A DNA stretch of 64,000 nt from Pyrenophora tritici-repentis (taxonomy: Eukaryota > Ascomycota > Dothideomycetes > Pleosporales > Pleosporaceae): assembly GCF_003171515.1 (NCBI RefSeq), contig NC_089391.1, positions 4,712,001-4,776,000 on the forward strand, in the 5' to 3' direction. The notes beneath the pieces were generated by a model. It was not told where the DNA came from and ran no database searches. It was given only the letters and a program-made list of their open reading frames with translations. A program made the translations under genes and the position numbers. This document shows, one piece after another, positions 1-11,066 of this stretch (position 1 is the stretch's first letter; the number at the start of each line of letters is the position of its first letter).

Positions 1-1698
1 ACACCACACAACTCGACATCGAGATGCAAAGTGTACCCGGACGACCCACAATGGCCATCCGACGAAGCCTGGTCCAAACTTAACGAACTGACTGGCGACC
101 GCGTTCTCAACGCGCCTACTCCTCTGGCTGCGGTTTGCTACCCTGGCGCCGACTATGATGGTGCAAAGTGCTCAGAATACACTCTGGCAGCATGGCAAAG
201 GAGTTATCTTCACATGGTCGACCCCATCGAGATGATGTCTCCAGTCGCACAAGGCATGACCTGCACACCACCGATGCTCTTCGACTCGCACGGGTGCACT
301 CGCGGTGGATACCCAATGTATGTCGTCAATGCCACGGAGCCCAAGCACGTCCAGCTTGCTGTGAACTTTGCAAGGAACACTGGCGTTAGACTCGTCATCA
401 AGAACACTGGCCATGACTTTTTGGGCAAGAGCGGCGGCAAAGACGCCCTTAGCATCTGGACGCACAACATGAAGGATATTGAATACATCGAGAATTATGT
501 CGACGAGAAGCTCAACTACTCCGGTCCTGCCTTCAAGAACGGTGTCGGTGTTCAAGCCTTTGAGATCTACAAGGCTGCCGCTGAGAAGGGCAGAGTCGTC
601 GTTGGTGGCGAAGGCGAGACAGTCGGAGTCATGGGTGGCTACATCCAGGGTGGAGGTCACTCGCCTCTGACTGGACTCTATGGTACTGGCGCTGACAGTG
701 TTCTGTCCATGGAAGTCGTCAGGGCTGATGGCGAGTTCGTCGTCGCCAACTCCACCTCCAACACCGATCTTTTCTGGGCTCTTCGCGGTGGAGGTGGCAG
801 CACATTCGGTGTCGTCACCTCTGTCACTGTCAAGGCGCACCCTGACTTGGAGGTTACCACCTCTCGATTCGGATTCTCATCCGTGGACACTGGCAACGAG
901 ACCTTTTGGGCTGCGATGCGCGCCTATGTCGACTCCTGGATCGACAACGCGGACGCAGGCACATACACATACTGGACCCTGATTCCCAAGAACGGCACTT
1001 TCGCCTTCGCCTTTTCTCCCTTCTTCGCACCAGGCAAGTCTGAAGCGGAGGCCACTGCTCTCCTGCAGCCTTTCCTCACCAAGCTCACCGACCTGGGCAT
1101 TAAGTTCGATCCCAACATCACCCACTTTGACAACTTCTACGATGCATGGAAAGCTTCCTTCCCACTCGAACTAGTCCAGAAGGTCAACTACGCAACTGGA
1201 TCGCGTCTCTTCCCCCGCGCGAACTTCGAGACGGCTGAGAAGCGTCAGGAGGTGTACGAACACATCCGTGCGTCGAGCGAGAACAACCGCGTGCAAGTGC
1301 ACTTCAACATGCAGGCCAAAGACCCCTTCAACACAGACAACGCCGTCAACTCGCACTGGCGTCCCATGATCTCGCTCAGCATGCAGTCCGTGCGCTGGCC
1401 AACCAACAGCACCGCCGAAGAGGCCATGAAGATCCGCAGAGACTTCCAGGCAGGTGACATGCAGGCCTGGAGAGACATTAGCCCCGGTGCTGGATCCTAC
1501 CTCGCCGAGGCCGACCGTCTCGAGCCAAACTTTGGCGACGCCTTCTACGGTACCAAGTACCCTAAGCTCCTTGAATTGAAGGCTAAGCTCGACCCGTATG
1601 ATGTCTTCTTTGCCTCTACCGGTGTGGGTTCCGAGAGGTGGAAGGTGGAGAGTGTGGATGGAATGCCCAATGAGAATGGAAAGCTGTGCCGTGTGTAA
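1..1698 (+). CDS. FAD-linked oxidoreductase, BBE (berberine-bridge) type, 5' truncated by window edge
   Basis: Open from base 1 with no start codon; the first ATG-like positions are out of frame and the frame reads through SRCKVYPDDPQWPS, a normal N-terminal segment of secreted fungal BBE-like oxidases, so the signal peptide and perhaps an intron lie outside the window. The FAD-binding domain (FAD_binding_4) is visible: RLVIKNTGHDF holds the histidine (codon 412-414) that carries FAD in this family, followed by a GGGHSPL glycine loop. A C-terminal BBE segment ends in KLDPYDVFF. The region that carries a second, cysteinyl FAD link in bicovalent members reads GGEGETVG, with no cysteine, so only the histidyl link is possible. 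Such enzymes oxidise sugars, alcohols or secondary-metabolite intermediates and reduce O2; the substrate cannot be told from sequence. Confidence 0.9.
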   Translation, partial: TPHNSTSRCKVYPDDPQWPSDEAWSKLNELTGDRVLNAPTPLAAVCYPGADYDGAKCSEYTLAAWQRSYLHMVDPIEMMSPVAQGMTCTPPMLFDSHGCTRGGYPMYVVNATEPKHVQLAVNFARNTGVRLVIKNTGHDFLGKSGGKDALSIWTHNMKDIEYIENYVDEKLNYSGPAFKNGVGVQAFEIYKAAAEKGRVVVGGEGETVGVMGGYIQGGGHSPLTGLYGTGADSVLSMEVVRADGEFVVANSTSNTDLFWALRGGGGSTFGVVTSVTVKAHPDLEVTTSRFGFSSVDTGNETFWAAMRAYVDSWIDNADAGTYTYWTLIPKNGTFAFAFSPFFAPGKSEAEATALLQPFLTKLTDLGIKFDPNITHFDNFYDAWKASFPLELVQKVNYATGSRLFPRANFETAEKRQEVYEHIRASSENNRVQVHFNMQAKDPFNTDNAVNSHWRPMISLSMQSVRWPTNSTAEEAMKIRRDFQAGDMQAWRDISPGAGSYLAEADRLEPNFGDAFYGTKYPKLLELKAKLDPYDVFFASTGVGSERWKVESVDGMPNENGKLCRV

Positions 1699-3352
1699 GG
1701 GCTGTCATGAATGTATATAGCCTTGATTTTTACTTTCACTATTATTCTCTTCTTCGGGTACATACCTCTTCGACTGAGACTCAGCTCGTACCCACTTGTA
1801 TACGAGAACTCTATTCCAGGGCCAACTCTAGCCCTTACTCCACAATCACAAACCCTTTTGCCGTTCAGCTGAAACTTCTGCCACTGCATCATTAGCTCAA
1901 CGTTCTCCAGTAGTGCTTGAAGATCGACCCGCCGTCAGTTGGGCATCGCTCGCTCCAGACTGCAAAATGGGAAGGTCGTCTCGCGCGTTACTAGCGTAAC
2001 GTGCAAATCCACAAGTGCCGAGGCGGATACTCAGCCGCTCGAAGGATTGCTTGGCAGAGGAAGCCGAAGGTTCGGTCCATGTAGCACATGGCGCGCACCC
2101 AACCAGGTCAAGACAGGCTAGGCCATCCCCATGATGCAAAGATAACAGTGGGTAAGCCTCGTGGTTGTTCTTCTCGAAGCGTAGACTAGAGACTTTGGGG
2201 TATACGTAGCGATTAGGTTTGGCTTATCTTTTTTTTTCTTCCTGTAACAATGTGGGTATACACTGGCTGAAGGATTTGAGGTTGGTGATGTTGCAGTATG
2301 GAGGGGTAGGCGAGAAGCGTGTGAAGATATTTCACAGCCCGCGTGGAAGGAGCTCAGGATAGCATTTTAAATCGGGTAAGAGTGATGCAATGACCTTGGC
2401 AATGCCTCTTGCCCGGGTGACTATGACGAGTTTCTTGTTTCAGATCTCCACCGCAGCTCTTGCCATTATGTTACGGGCGCAACGAGCTTTCAGCTGATTC
2501 ATCTTGTATGTTTGATTTGTCATTGCAAGAAACCACACGACAAGCTAGGCAACATTGACATGATCACATGGTCAACAGAAAACGTTGCCTCCATGACAAA
2601 TCCCTCATGAAAAGCCTGAGGTCTTAGACTCCCTTTCCTTTCAATCTCACTGGAAGGGAGGACTATCATGTTTTCACCAGAGTGGACTGAGAGGCGTAGC
2701 CTGAGTCGAACTCAGCGTAGACTTTGGTCTCATGAGGGCGGGTTTCGGGGTCTGTACGTAGTTCCCCAATCTCAAGGGCCCCCCTATGGGCTTCAGTGAT
2801 TGTTGGAACACACAGAACGGCGCATTCCTCAACTCAATGCCTGTCTCAGCTGGTGGTATGGCTGTACCGCTACATTTCTGAGCTGTAAGCATGACACCAG
2901 TGGACGTGATACTTTGTATGGAGAAGGTGAGGGTGATCTCGCTGCTGCTAATATTTCGACGTGAGAGCCTATGCACTAGGGTATCCACCTCCTCTGTGTC
3001 GCAGATTTGGATTGGTGTTGAATCTGCTGTCGCAATTCTACCCAAGTATTGTACAAGTCAGTAAACCGACAAGAACCTGTCTGTATCATTTTCAGTATCA
3101 TGATGACGATAGGCAAGGACATAATCATACGAGACACTGATATGACGAATTTTGTATTAAAAGATGACTAATGTCTGTTAAGTTGGCAGTAATGTCAGAC
3201 AAACTTCTGCTCATCAAGACTGCGAAAGAGATTATTGGTATCACTTCCCAAATGAGGTTTATTAGCAAAGTAGCTTGTACACCAACAGAGATTACTCACG
3301 AACGCCTTCTCTATAGTCCCAAACGTTTTGCTGCTCTATCCAAACATTCATT
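1699..3352. other. Gene-free stretch
   Basis: About 1.65 kb between the 3' ends of two convergent genes. Open frames here are short and show no domain, and none starts with a convincing ATG plus splice sites. A 123-codon minus-strand frame at 2674-3045 is noted as rejected. There is a short T-run near 2230 but no repeat structure that I could recognise. Confidence 0.5.
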
Positions 3353-5154
3353 TCACTCCGGTTCCGGTGTTTCAATCCACTCAATAACCTCCCTTGCCAT
3401 CTCTGTAAAAGGCAGAGGTGCATAAGGGACCTTGATTCTTCCGTTGAGCACAACTTTGAGAAAGTTCTTGGTGTAGAATTGACTCTTGAGGACTGAACGT
3501 TCGACATGCTTCATCGCTGTGTGAGCAACCAGGATAATACACATAGCCTTATCGGTACGGGAGACATGTTTGGCATTGTCGTCGATCTTTCTGTTGCGAA
3601 ATAACTCGGTCGCTAGCATCTCACATCGTTTTAGAGTAAGTACGTCCACGGCGACTCCGATGTTGATCATGTGCTGCACTATAAGAAAGTACGTCTTTGA
3701 GAGGTCTGCACTCTCGACACGAATCTCATCTCTACCATCGAGAGCCCTGAAAAGATGCTGTGGCTCGATAACCACGCCATAGCCCTGGAAGAGATCGATC
3801 AAGGTTCGGTAGCCGTGTTGAGCTGCCAGCATTGACAACTCCAAATAAAGGCTCTCAAAACCTGGAGTGTCATCGAGAATGTTTTGTACGAGTCTGGTCT
3901 GTCCGGCTGTGCAAGCTGAAACCAACACTGTCTTGACGTTCTCCTCATGTTTGGCACGGGTATCCTTCGAGGCGCTCTCTTCCAGCCATGGCATGACATA
4001 TCTGGCATTTCCAATGGGTACAGCCCTAAGTGCTATCATCCTATCGAGTCCCTCTCTAGAATATTCGGGCGCTTCTTGAGTGCGTTCACGCAAGGTGAGA
4101 AGAAACTCCCGGAGCAAGCACACAGACGCGCCAGCGTTGACATCCACTGCAGATTCAATGGCTTGCTTGATAGGTGTGAGGGTTATCCAAGTACTCTTTC
4201 CTTTCTTATTCAGACGCGTCTTTGCCGCTTCCATGATTTCAAATAGCGCTCCGATTTGATTGTTGACAGCTGCAAGTTTGATAGGGCATCCTAGATGAGT
4301 GAGTGTTTTCCAAAGACCTACTCCATTCTCGAGAAGAGTGTGAACAGCATCGCGGTGGCCGACAGCGGCTGCAGCTGCGAGTATGTCGCCGTTTAGAAAG
4401 TCCCCGGATGCTTCGTGATCATATTTGCGGAAATCCTGATCGGGACTGGGGGGCCACATACAACGTCCCTTGCGTTTATTCATACTTTTATAAAGCAAGT
4501 AGTTGGCGGCAGAGTCCCCGGCGAAGCTGATGCCTCGGCAAAGATCCTTTAGATATTTTTCGCGAAAAGCAACGTTTGAAGCATTGGTTTGTCCATCCGC
4601 AGATAATAACAATCTATCGACAAGGTCGTCTGTCGACCGTAAACTATTAGTGAAGTTTATTCTATATAGTACGGGCCATAGTTGGAGGAGCGGCCCGCAT
4701 TCTAACATATTCAAATGAAGCTCCTTTCACTTACGAATGAGTCTGATGTAGTGTGCGTTCATACCACGATTGGTCTTGCAATGATTGAGGAGGAGTTTGT
4801 AAGAGTACCTGTCGAGGAAGCTCCGTGGCCCGTCCTGCCATGGGATTGATGGCTGTGCATGAGCGTCGGTATAGTGGTAAACTGAGGCAGGGGTCTCTGC
4901 AAGTAGTGCATGGTCGATGTGACGATGAAATACCCCTTCAGCGTATTAGACATGGAAAAAATACATTCTCCCAGCATGACTTGAGAGATGTTGTAGCCAT
5001 TTGCTTTATTTTTCAAGAAAGCTTGGGGAAATAGTGGTTCTGACTTACGACACACAACCCGGGCACGGAATACCTCAGGTAGAGGGGTAATCGCAACGTA
5101 CTCATCCAAAACTCGATCAAAGAGTTCTTGTGGAAAGTCGAACAGGAACGCCAT
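3353..5154 (-). CDS. F-box-like / degenerate ankyrin-repeat protein, three-exon model
   Basis: The N-terminal exon (5154-5049) reads FDFPQELFDRVLDEYV...VFRARVVC, an F-box-like start common in Pleosporales, and stops at a clear GTAAGT donor (5048). My best continuation is exon 2 at 4896-4735 (after a TTGCAG acceptor, ending at GTAAGT) and exon 3 at 4629-3353 (after GACAG). This joins in frame to about 514 residues and gives a smooth segment HYIRLI-H-DLVDRLL. Exon 3 has ankyrin-like units such as LNGDILAAAAAVGHRDAVHTLL and LAAVNNQIGALFEIME. F-box proteins are substrate adaptors of SCF ubiquitin ligases; whether this one binds Skp1 is inference. Intron 2 has several possible acceptors, so the middle of the model is uncertain. 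Confidence 0.55.
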
Positions 5155-5650
5155 TATGAATGTGGGTCGGTTCGCTTAGGTTATTAAAATGATTCTGATA
5201 TGTACAGCTGCATTGGATGAAAGTCGTGGAGATTGAAAAAGAGGCGAGGATTTTAGGAGAGCCGCGGTGGTTGGGTCTTCGGTGTTATCGCGGAGTAATC
5301 GGAATGCACGTCTCCAAGGATGAAACACGCCCTGTGTGAGCCGCAAAAGTACAGAACGACTGAATGTACAGAATCTTTGTCTTTGTCCGTTGCCAGTTGG
5401 AGGTGGGAACGATTGATTGTCATGTGGGGCACTAGCTTGATTGCGGGGGACTTCGGCACTAGTCTAAAACCAGCGGTACTGCCAGTGTTCTTGCCATAGA
5501 CACGTTGGCTGCAACCCATATCGCTTTTCTCCATGCATCTACAAACGTCTTCTTTGGAAATAGGCAAAATGCCCCTACGCAAATACACATCAGTATTCCA
5601 TGCTCTGCAAGATCTTCCTAAACCCCTTGTCTACGCCTAGCAATCGCGCA
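5155..5650. other. Gene-free stretch
   Basis: Upstream region of the F-box/ankyrin gene and 3' flank of the MFS gene. Only short overlapping frames are present and no domain is visible. A 15-base word at 5427-5441 recurs at 7707-7721 on the other side of the MFS gene (see rejected items). Confidence 0.45.
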
Positions 5651-7562
5651 TCATCTCGCAGAATATTGCGCAAGAAGCTTCTTATCCATACTAAACCTCC
5701 TAATAACGAAGCTAAAGGCCAAAGCGCTTGCCGAAACAGCCGTAAGCATAACAAAAACCGACTCAAAGCCTGTCTTGTATGACTCCAGAATCGTGCTCTT
5801 CCGCGAGGAATCCAGCATGGTACGCAAGATCAAAACATAGCTTTCAGATTCATGCGCAATGCTCGTGGGTAACCGCAGCTCTGAAAGCTTGTCAGACATG
5901 GAGTTTGAGAAGATTGTTCCTGCAAGCTCGGAGAGTGTCAGCGACTTTAATAGAAGAAACAGATGTGGGTAGAGCTTACAGCAACACCGAGGGGCATGCC
6001 TAGACTTCGGAGGAAGCCATACATGCTCGCTGTCATTGCCGCGTCTTCAGCCCTCGACATGGCTTGTGTTCCGACGTTGAGGCTTGTGAGCGCCATACCC
6101 ATGCCGAGACCGAAGACAGCACGAAGCACGGAAGTGACGACTGGTGTGGGCTTCTTGTTGAATAGTAGCTGCAGAATGCATGCGAGGGTCGTAATTGTCC
6201 AGCCGCTCCATATCGCCCATCGAAAGCGACCGATGCGCGATGTCACGATGGATACAACGATAGCGCCAGGCACTGTGAATAGTACAGCGGGTAATACGTT
6301 AACGCCTGCTTGAGTAGGAGAACTTCCTCGGACACTCATATCGTGAAACGGCCAGTAATATAAGACGGTAAAGAGCTGGTGTGGTCAGTGGAACTCTGGG
6401 ACATGTCTCAAGGCGCAACTTACAAGCAAGCCGTTGATCATAGCGCCGTAAAAGGCTGCGATGGCACTCCAGTTGCCGAAGATGGACATTGGTAGCAGCG
6501 TGTGTTCTTGCTTATATATCTCCCAGCGGAAGAAAACGACCAAGCCGGAGAGCCCTACAACGATCAGAGAGAGGGTCACTGCTGATCGCCACGCATACAA
6601 GACCCCGCCTGAGGAGATACCAACTAGAAAACTAGTCATACTTCCGATGAAAAGACCTGCACCAATCCAGTCCATCCGTCTAAGCTTCTGCAAGAATGTA
6701 AGCTTCTCCACCGCATCAAGGCGCACGACCAAGGCCGCGACAACGAAGCCAGCCCCACAGAATGGATAGTTGATGTGAAAGCAATACCGCCACGAAACAT
6801 GATCAACCAACAAGCCCCCAACCACAGGGCCGATGATACTTCCCAAACTCCATGCGCCCAGAACCATGGCGAAGTACTTTGGACGCAACCTCAAAAGTAC
6901 GATATCACAAAAAATGACCTGAGTAAGCGTTATAATCCCTCCTCCTCCAATCCCTTGGATACACCGTCCAGTGAGCAGTACGGTGAAGTCCTTTGCAGCC
7001 GAACAAATCACCGTCCCTGCGTTCAAACCTCCAGTTAGTAGACTGTCTCCTTCCAAAACGACATAATCCGCATACATACCAAAGGTGAAAAACGTCAGTC
7101 AAAGAACAAGCATCTGCTGTCTCCCAAAAAGCGCCGATAACGACGCAATAACCGGTTGAAATATCGCCGAAGTGAGCAGATACGGCGTTGCAGCCCAAAA
7201 TGTATCAACAGAAGAGCCGTGCAACTCGTGTGCGATCACCTGTACATTGCATTAGCCCAACCCCCTGTTCTGGAGCGAAAAGTCAGCTTGCAACTTACAG
7301 GCAACACCGTGACTAAAATTGTTGCATCCAGCGCTATCATTAATGATATGAAACTTAATCTGAGCATAATTAACAGCTCCTTCTTCTGCGGCTTCCATTC
7401 TAGTAGGGATTCAACGTCGGGCTTTGACTCCACATTGCATTCGGTGTTGATGTCGAATTTTAGTTTCGCAGAGAGATCTGACGTTGTAGAGAAGTTTGAT
7501 AGGGCGTAAGTGTGCCAGTTGGTGTCATGGATTGACGTAAGGTTGGCAGAAGGGCGGGGCAT
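5651..7562 (-). pseudogene. MFS drug:H+ antiporter (DHA2-like), five exons with one in-frame stop
   Basis: Five exons join cleanly: 7562-7299, 7239-7080, 7016-6424, 6375-5980 and 5919-5651, with canonical introns of 48-63 nt. The product is a membrane exporter: LDATILVTVLP in TM1, then WAATPYLLTSAIFQP and LFGRQQ, RCIQGIGGGGIITLTQVIF and the antiporter motif region SLGSIIGPVVGGLL followed by SWRYCFHINYPF. The fourth exon resumes with LFTVLYYWPFHD and several more TM segments; the C-terminus is IRRFSMDKKLLAQYSAR. In exon 2, after GRQQMLVL, the codon is TGA (7101-7099), where a small residue is normal in TM2/TM3. No GT...AG pair can remove it. All other exons are open, so this is either a recent pseudogene or a base error. 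If intact it would export toxic or secondary metabolites. Confidence 0.8.
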
Positions 7563-8142
7563 AGTGGGTGGTGTTGTAATGAGTGTGGATGGTAGACGGC
7601 AGATGATAGACGTAGTTTTAAGTAAGAGGCATTATGGGCATCACAGTACAACAGTGATCTGTCACGTATTCACAGATTTGGGAACAATGAGGCACATTCG
7701 GCTGATGGGCACTAGCTTGATAAAGAAAACAGATTGGAATTACAAATGGTCTAGCCTGATTTTACACTAATTCCTGATTGTTTAGCTACCGAATCGCTGG
7801 TATAAGCAAAAATGAAGGGGAAAGTAAAGTAGACTTGGTTGTTGCATAGTCTCGCCTACATGCCTCAAGATCCCATGAAAAAATGGACAAAGGATGAACG
7901 CCGACTTCGAGATCAACACCCGAAGCCAACAATGGATTTCCCTCTCTTCTCAAATATCCTAGAGCCATGCAACAATGATGTATCCTTTTTCAATGCTTTG
8001 TATCCGCCAGCCATGCTTGGGCCTACTCCTCGGCTTCTTCTCCAACTGACCGTCCTCTTGCCTCATATCATCATCTTCAGCCTGTTGCGAGCCCAGACTG
8101 GGATAACCATCGTAAGGCGTATGTCTCTCCAAATCACTATGC
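7563..8142. other. Gene-free stretch (MFS promoter side)
   Basis: Region between the 5' end of the MFS gene and the 3' end of the 2EXR-like gene. Open frames are short and overlap on both strands; no domain, repeat or RNA gene was recognised. Confidence 0.45.
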
Positions 8143-9087
8143 TTATGTCCAAACACCCCTGTAGCAAGTCCAGTCTAGGATATCCATCTCAAAAGTGCTA
8201 CTGAACACAGACACCTCCTCACCTGTCTCGTTGACAAGCTTCATCACCATGTAAATGTAAGCCTCCATAGTCAAATGCTCAAAGTATCCCTCCAAGCGCG
8301 TGTACTCCTCCTCGGTAACCAGATGCCCTGGTGTGGCACCCTCAATGACAACAGTGAGAAGCCACTTGAAAGTCCCATTCTTGTTCACCACAAACTTGAT
8401 CTCTGAGATGACTCCGCTCTTGACGTCTTCGAGCAACACATCAGGTACACTCTCTGCATACTCGAGAACTCGGAGCAGGCGGTCCATAGCGTAGGGAATG
8501 GTGGATTGGCGGAGGAGGTGGAATCGGTACTCGTGAATGTGGGCATTCGTATACCAAGCCGGTGTTGGGTTGCGGGCCATGATGAGAAAGAGATGGCGCA
8601 TGTCGACAACAAGGCCCCCCAAGACATCTTGGGCAGAGACCCAGATGAGAATGGTGGGTGGAGCAGAGACTTGCATGACGGCGTTGGTGTTGGGTTCCGA
8701 GTACCATGTGGATAGGAGTGAAGATAGATCGCGGAGCTCCACGGAAATTCGAATATCCCCTACGGCCATGTACAAGGGCTGCAACTCGCGACGGACTTGG
8801 CGGCAGACTTGCAAAAGAGCAAGGGCACCACGGGGTGCTCGATGGATCCCGAAGATGTTACGTTGCCGCGCGAGCGTGACTTGAGTTGTATGATCTTTTG
8901 AGGTTGGCTCATTTCGATTCTCTAAGGCGTATTCGTAGATGCGATTCCGGACTTCAGCCGGAAGTTCCATAAACAGGAATGGCTTCTTCCGGATGTGCTT
9001 GTGTACGAACTTCTTAACATCCTTCATGGTGTTTCGAAAGGGGGCCATTGCCTTTGAGGTCTTCGTCTCTTGGTGACATGATGGCAT
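8143..9087 (-). CDS. 2EXR-like / F-box-like hypothetical protein
   Basis: Single exon. The first ATG in frame is at 9087 (MPSCHQETKTSKAMAPF), giving 314 residues; the frame is open further upstream but without ATG. The characteristic pair of this large fungal family is present: FLFMELPAEVRNRIYEYAL near residue 35, then LLQVCRQVRRELQPLYMA about 45 residues later. The remainder is mixed alpha/beta with no catalytic motif. The family is abundant in Pezizomycotina and mostly uncharacterised; a role in protein interaction or ubiquitination is only supposition. Confidence 0.7.
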   Translation of the reverse strand: MPSCHQETKTSKAMAPFRNTMKDVKKFVHKHIRKKPFLFMELPAEVRNRIYEYALENRNEPTSKDHTTQVTLARQRNIFGIHRAPRGALALLQVCRQVRRELQPLYMAVGDIRISVELRDLSSLLSTWYSEPNTNAVMQVSAPPTILIWVSAQDVLGGLVVDMRHLFLIMARNPTPAWYTNAHIHEYRFHLLRQSTIPYAMDRLLRVLEYAESVPDVLLEDVKSGVISEIKFVVNKNGTFKWLLTVVIEGATPGHLVTEEEYTRLEGYFEHLTMEAYIYMVMKLVNETGEEVSVFSSTFEMDILDWTCYRGVWT

Positions 9088-9570
9088 ATCTCTTGGTTGA
9101 GTTGGTAGATCTCGATGAGTTGGTTGAGTTGGTTGAGTTGAGGGAGATGGTTGCGGTTGCTCCCGTGGCACTGGTGGTGTAGTCAGTTAGGGGGGATTTT
9201 CAAATTTATGGAGGCCAGTCTTCGGTCTATCCGTATCGATCGAAGGCCGCGGCGGGGAGTTTGGCGAGTTTGGCTGCAATGCATTTACAGTGTTGACGTC
9301 AATTCACTGTTCGGTTATATTTCACTCACTGTTCGCATATAAGGAACATCAGTGAAAACTTCTGACAGGTACTCAATACTAAGCTACAGCACTCAATTTA
9401 CAGACCTATACTAGACCGAAAGTCCTTGACACAGGAACAGAACACGATTGGGCAACCAGAAAACAGACTCCGACTTGTACGATGCATTTGTGCGATGTTT
9501 CCACTAGTACGTCCGGGTCCAGAGGTCTAGAACCTCTTGGGCATCGGGCTGATGGCTGCTGAATATCCTA
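9088..9570. other. Gene-free stretch between 2EXR-like gene and P450
   Basis: Contains the tandem repeat above and otherwise non-coding sequence: upstream of the 2EXR-like gene and downstream of the P450. No RNA gene or element seen. Confidence 0.45.
9095..9142. repeat. Imperfect short tandem repeat (GTTGAGTTG units)
   Basis: Copies of TTGAGTTGG-like words follow each other just upstream of the chosen start of the 2EXR-like gene. If translated from the upstream open frame they would encode a threonine-glutamine-proline repeat; more likely it is a 5' leader microsatellite. Confidence 0.6.
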
Positions 9571-11022
9571 TCACCATATCAATTCAATCTTCTCTCCCTT
9601 GACCTTGCTGTTGAACCATTCGTAGATCTCAACTTGGCTCTGAACTGCCTTCGCACCATCCAATGCTTCCCTCCGCGCTACTCTCTCGGTGGCGAACTGC
9701 AACTCCATAGAAGCCAGGTTCCTGGCAATGCACGCACGGCTACCAGCGCCAAACGCAAACCAGTATTTGGACATTACTTCGGTAGTATTTAGCCATCTCT
9801 CAGGAATAAAGCTTTCGGGCTCAGGGAAGACGGTGGGATTGAAATGCAATTCATATGCGGAACAGCCGACAATAGCCCCAGCGGGGAAGTAAACATCCTT
9901 GAAGGTCCATCCTCCTGTAGGGACAACGTGAGGTAGGCGAGTGGGGTTGGCCATGCTGATACGAAGACCCTCCTTGACGACCGCATTGAGGTAGGGTAAA
10001 GCCTGCACGTCCAGTGCATCAGCTTCAAGAGTATCGTTGCCATTGACCTCCTCTTTCAGTCTCTGGTACTTCTCGGGATGTAAAGCTAGGTAGCGCATGA
10101 TGGTTGCCAAATTCATACCCGTTGAGTCCGTTCCTGCAAAGATGAGATCCTTGCATTGCGCCTTGACCTCCGAGTCACTGAGTCCCGCAGCTAGAAGACG
10201 TCCCGGATACGTGGTTGACTTGGGTGTCGTGTTGGCAACCAGGTTCGCTACAAACTTATCAACCAGTGACATGCTATCGTCTGTCGCTCGATCAGATGCC
10301 CACTTTGTGGCTGCCCATTCTAGCCACACAAAAGCGGTGTTGGGTAGGTAGAAGAACCGTCCAACAGCGACGAATGCGTCCACAAATGCACTGACACTAA
10401 GCACTGGACCACGTTCACTGACTCCGTCGTAGTTTTCTCGAAACAGATGTGTAGAGACAGCATCTACGGCCAAGCTTCGCGTCAGGTTCAGTACATTCAC
10501 TGGTCGTCTTGTCAAAGCTTCTTGCTGTAGGCGATCCACCATACGATCAACACAGCCCCAAATTGCAGCCTCATTCTCCCTTAGAGACTTCGTAGAGAAC
10601 AGTGGTACCACAGCCTTCGCTCTTGGACTACGGTAGTCTCCATCTGTAGTCGAGAAGATGGTTTTGTGCCCGTCAATGTCGAAGTTGGCATAGCATACCG
10701 CCTTTGGGAAACCTCCTTTTGATACATAAATTGTGTGTATAGCATCAGCATCGCTTATGTCGACCTCCTGAGGTGATACCCGGACGAATGGACCATATTG
10801 CTGGTGTAGCTCGTGGATGGTACTGGCCTCATTGCCAATGTAGGCATGCCAATGCAGCCAAAGAGATGTAAGCTTTGGAAGGAAGGGACCAGGGATGTGT
10901 GAGAGCGGATGGAAGTAAACGCGGTATACCGAACGAATTAACAGAAGCAACAGAGGTGCAAGGATGAAGTTCAGGACGGGGTGAGCGGCGATGACACCAG
11001 AAACAAGGTCTTGTAACGCCAT
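9571..11022 (-). CDS. Cytochrome P450 monooxygenase (intronless, 483 aa)
   Basis: A complete single-exon P450 starting at ATG 11022. An N-terminal membrane anchor (VLNFILAPLLLLLIRSVYRVYF) precedes the proline hinge HPLSHIPGP. Helix I carries the oxygen-activation motif FAGTDST, helix K the ExxR motif EGLR, followed by PERW, and the haem loop is FAFGAGSRACIARN, in which Cys is the haem ligand. The position two after the Cys is Ala where most P450s have Gly. It would act at the ER with NADPH-P450 reductase. The substrate is unknown. It is divergent from CDC73 with a 302-bp shared upstream region and has no secondary-metabolite backbone gene beside it, so an accessory detoxification role or a stand-alone role is as likely as a cluster role. 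Confidence 0.95.
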   Translation of the reverse strand: MALQDLVSGVIAAHPVLNFILAPLLLLLIRSVYRVYFHPLSHIPGPFLPKLTSLWLHWHAYIGNEASTIHELHQQYGPFVRVSPQEVDISDADAIHTIYVSKGGFPKAVCYANFDIDGHKTIFSTTDGDYRSPRAKAVVPLFSTKSLRENEAAIWGCVDRMVDRLQQEALTRRPVNVLNLTRSLAVDAVSTHLFRENYDGVSERGPVLSVSAFVDAFVAVGRFFYLPNTAFVWLEWAATKWASDRATDDSMSLVDKFVANLVANTTPKSTTYPGRLLAAGLSDSEVKAQCKDLIFAGTDSTGMNLATIMRYLALHPEKYQRLKEEVNGNDTLEADALDVQALPYLNAVVKEGLRISMANPTRLPHVVPTGGWTFKDVYFPAGAIVGCSAYELHFNPTVFPEPESFIPERWLNTTEVMSKYWFAFGAGSRACIARNLASMELQFATERVARREALDGAKAVQSQVEIYEWFNSKVKGEKIELIW

Positions 11023-11058
11023 GGAGGATGTTGACTGCTACATTATGCCAGTGTCACA

Positions 11059-11066
11059 TATTTATA
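11059..11066 (-). promoter_or_regulatory. TATA-like box of the P450
   Basis: Read on the minus strand it is TATAAATA, about 37 bases upstream of the P450 start codon. The distance implies a very short leader if it is used. Confidence 0.35.

Noticed and set aside
2674..3045. Minus-strand frame of 123 codons
   Set aside because: No domain, no family resemblance and no splice partners; likely chance.
4691..4734. A 33-nt intron (GTAAGT to GTTAG) in the F-box/ankyrin gene
   Set aside because: Too short for a fungal spliceosomal intron; the 105-nt alternative gives a better frame join.
5427..7721. Direct repeat of 15 bases (GGGCACTAGCTTGAT) at 5427-5441 and 7707-7721 flanking the MFS gene
   Set aside because: A pair of identical 15-mers is expected about twice by chance in 64 kb; no inverted repeats or element features accompany it.
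8143..11022. Possible secondary-metabolite cluster from the MFS, P450 and FAD genes at the left end
   Set aside because: No backbone enzyme (PKS, NRPS, terpene synthase or DMATS) in or between them, and the 2EXR-like and CDC73 genes interrupt the set.
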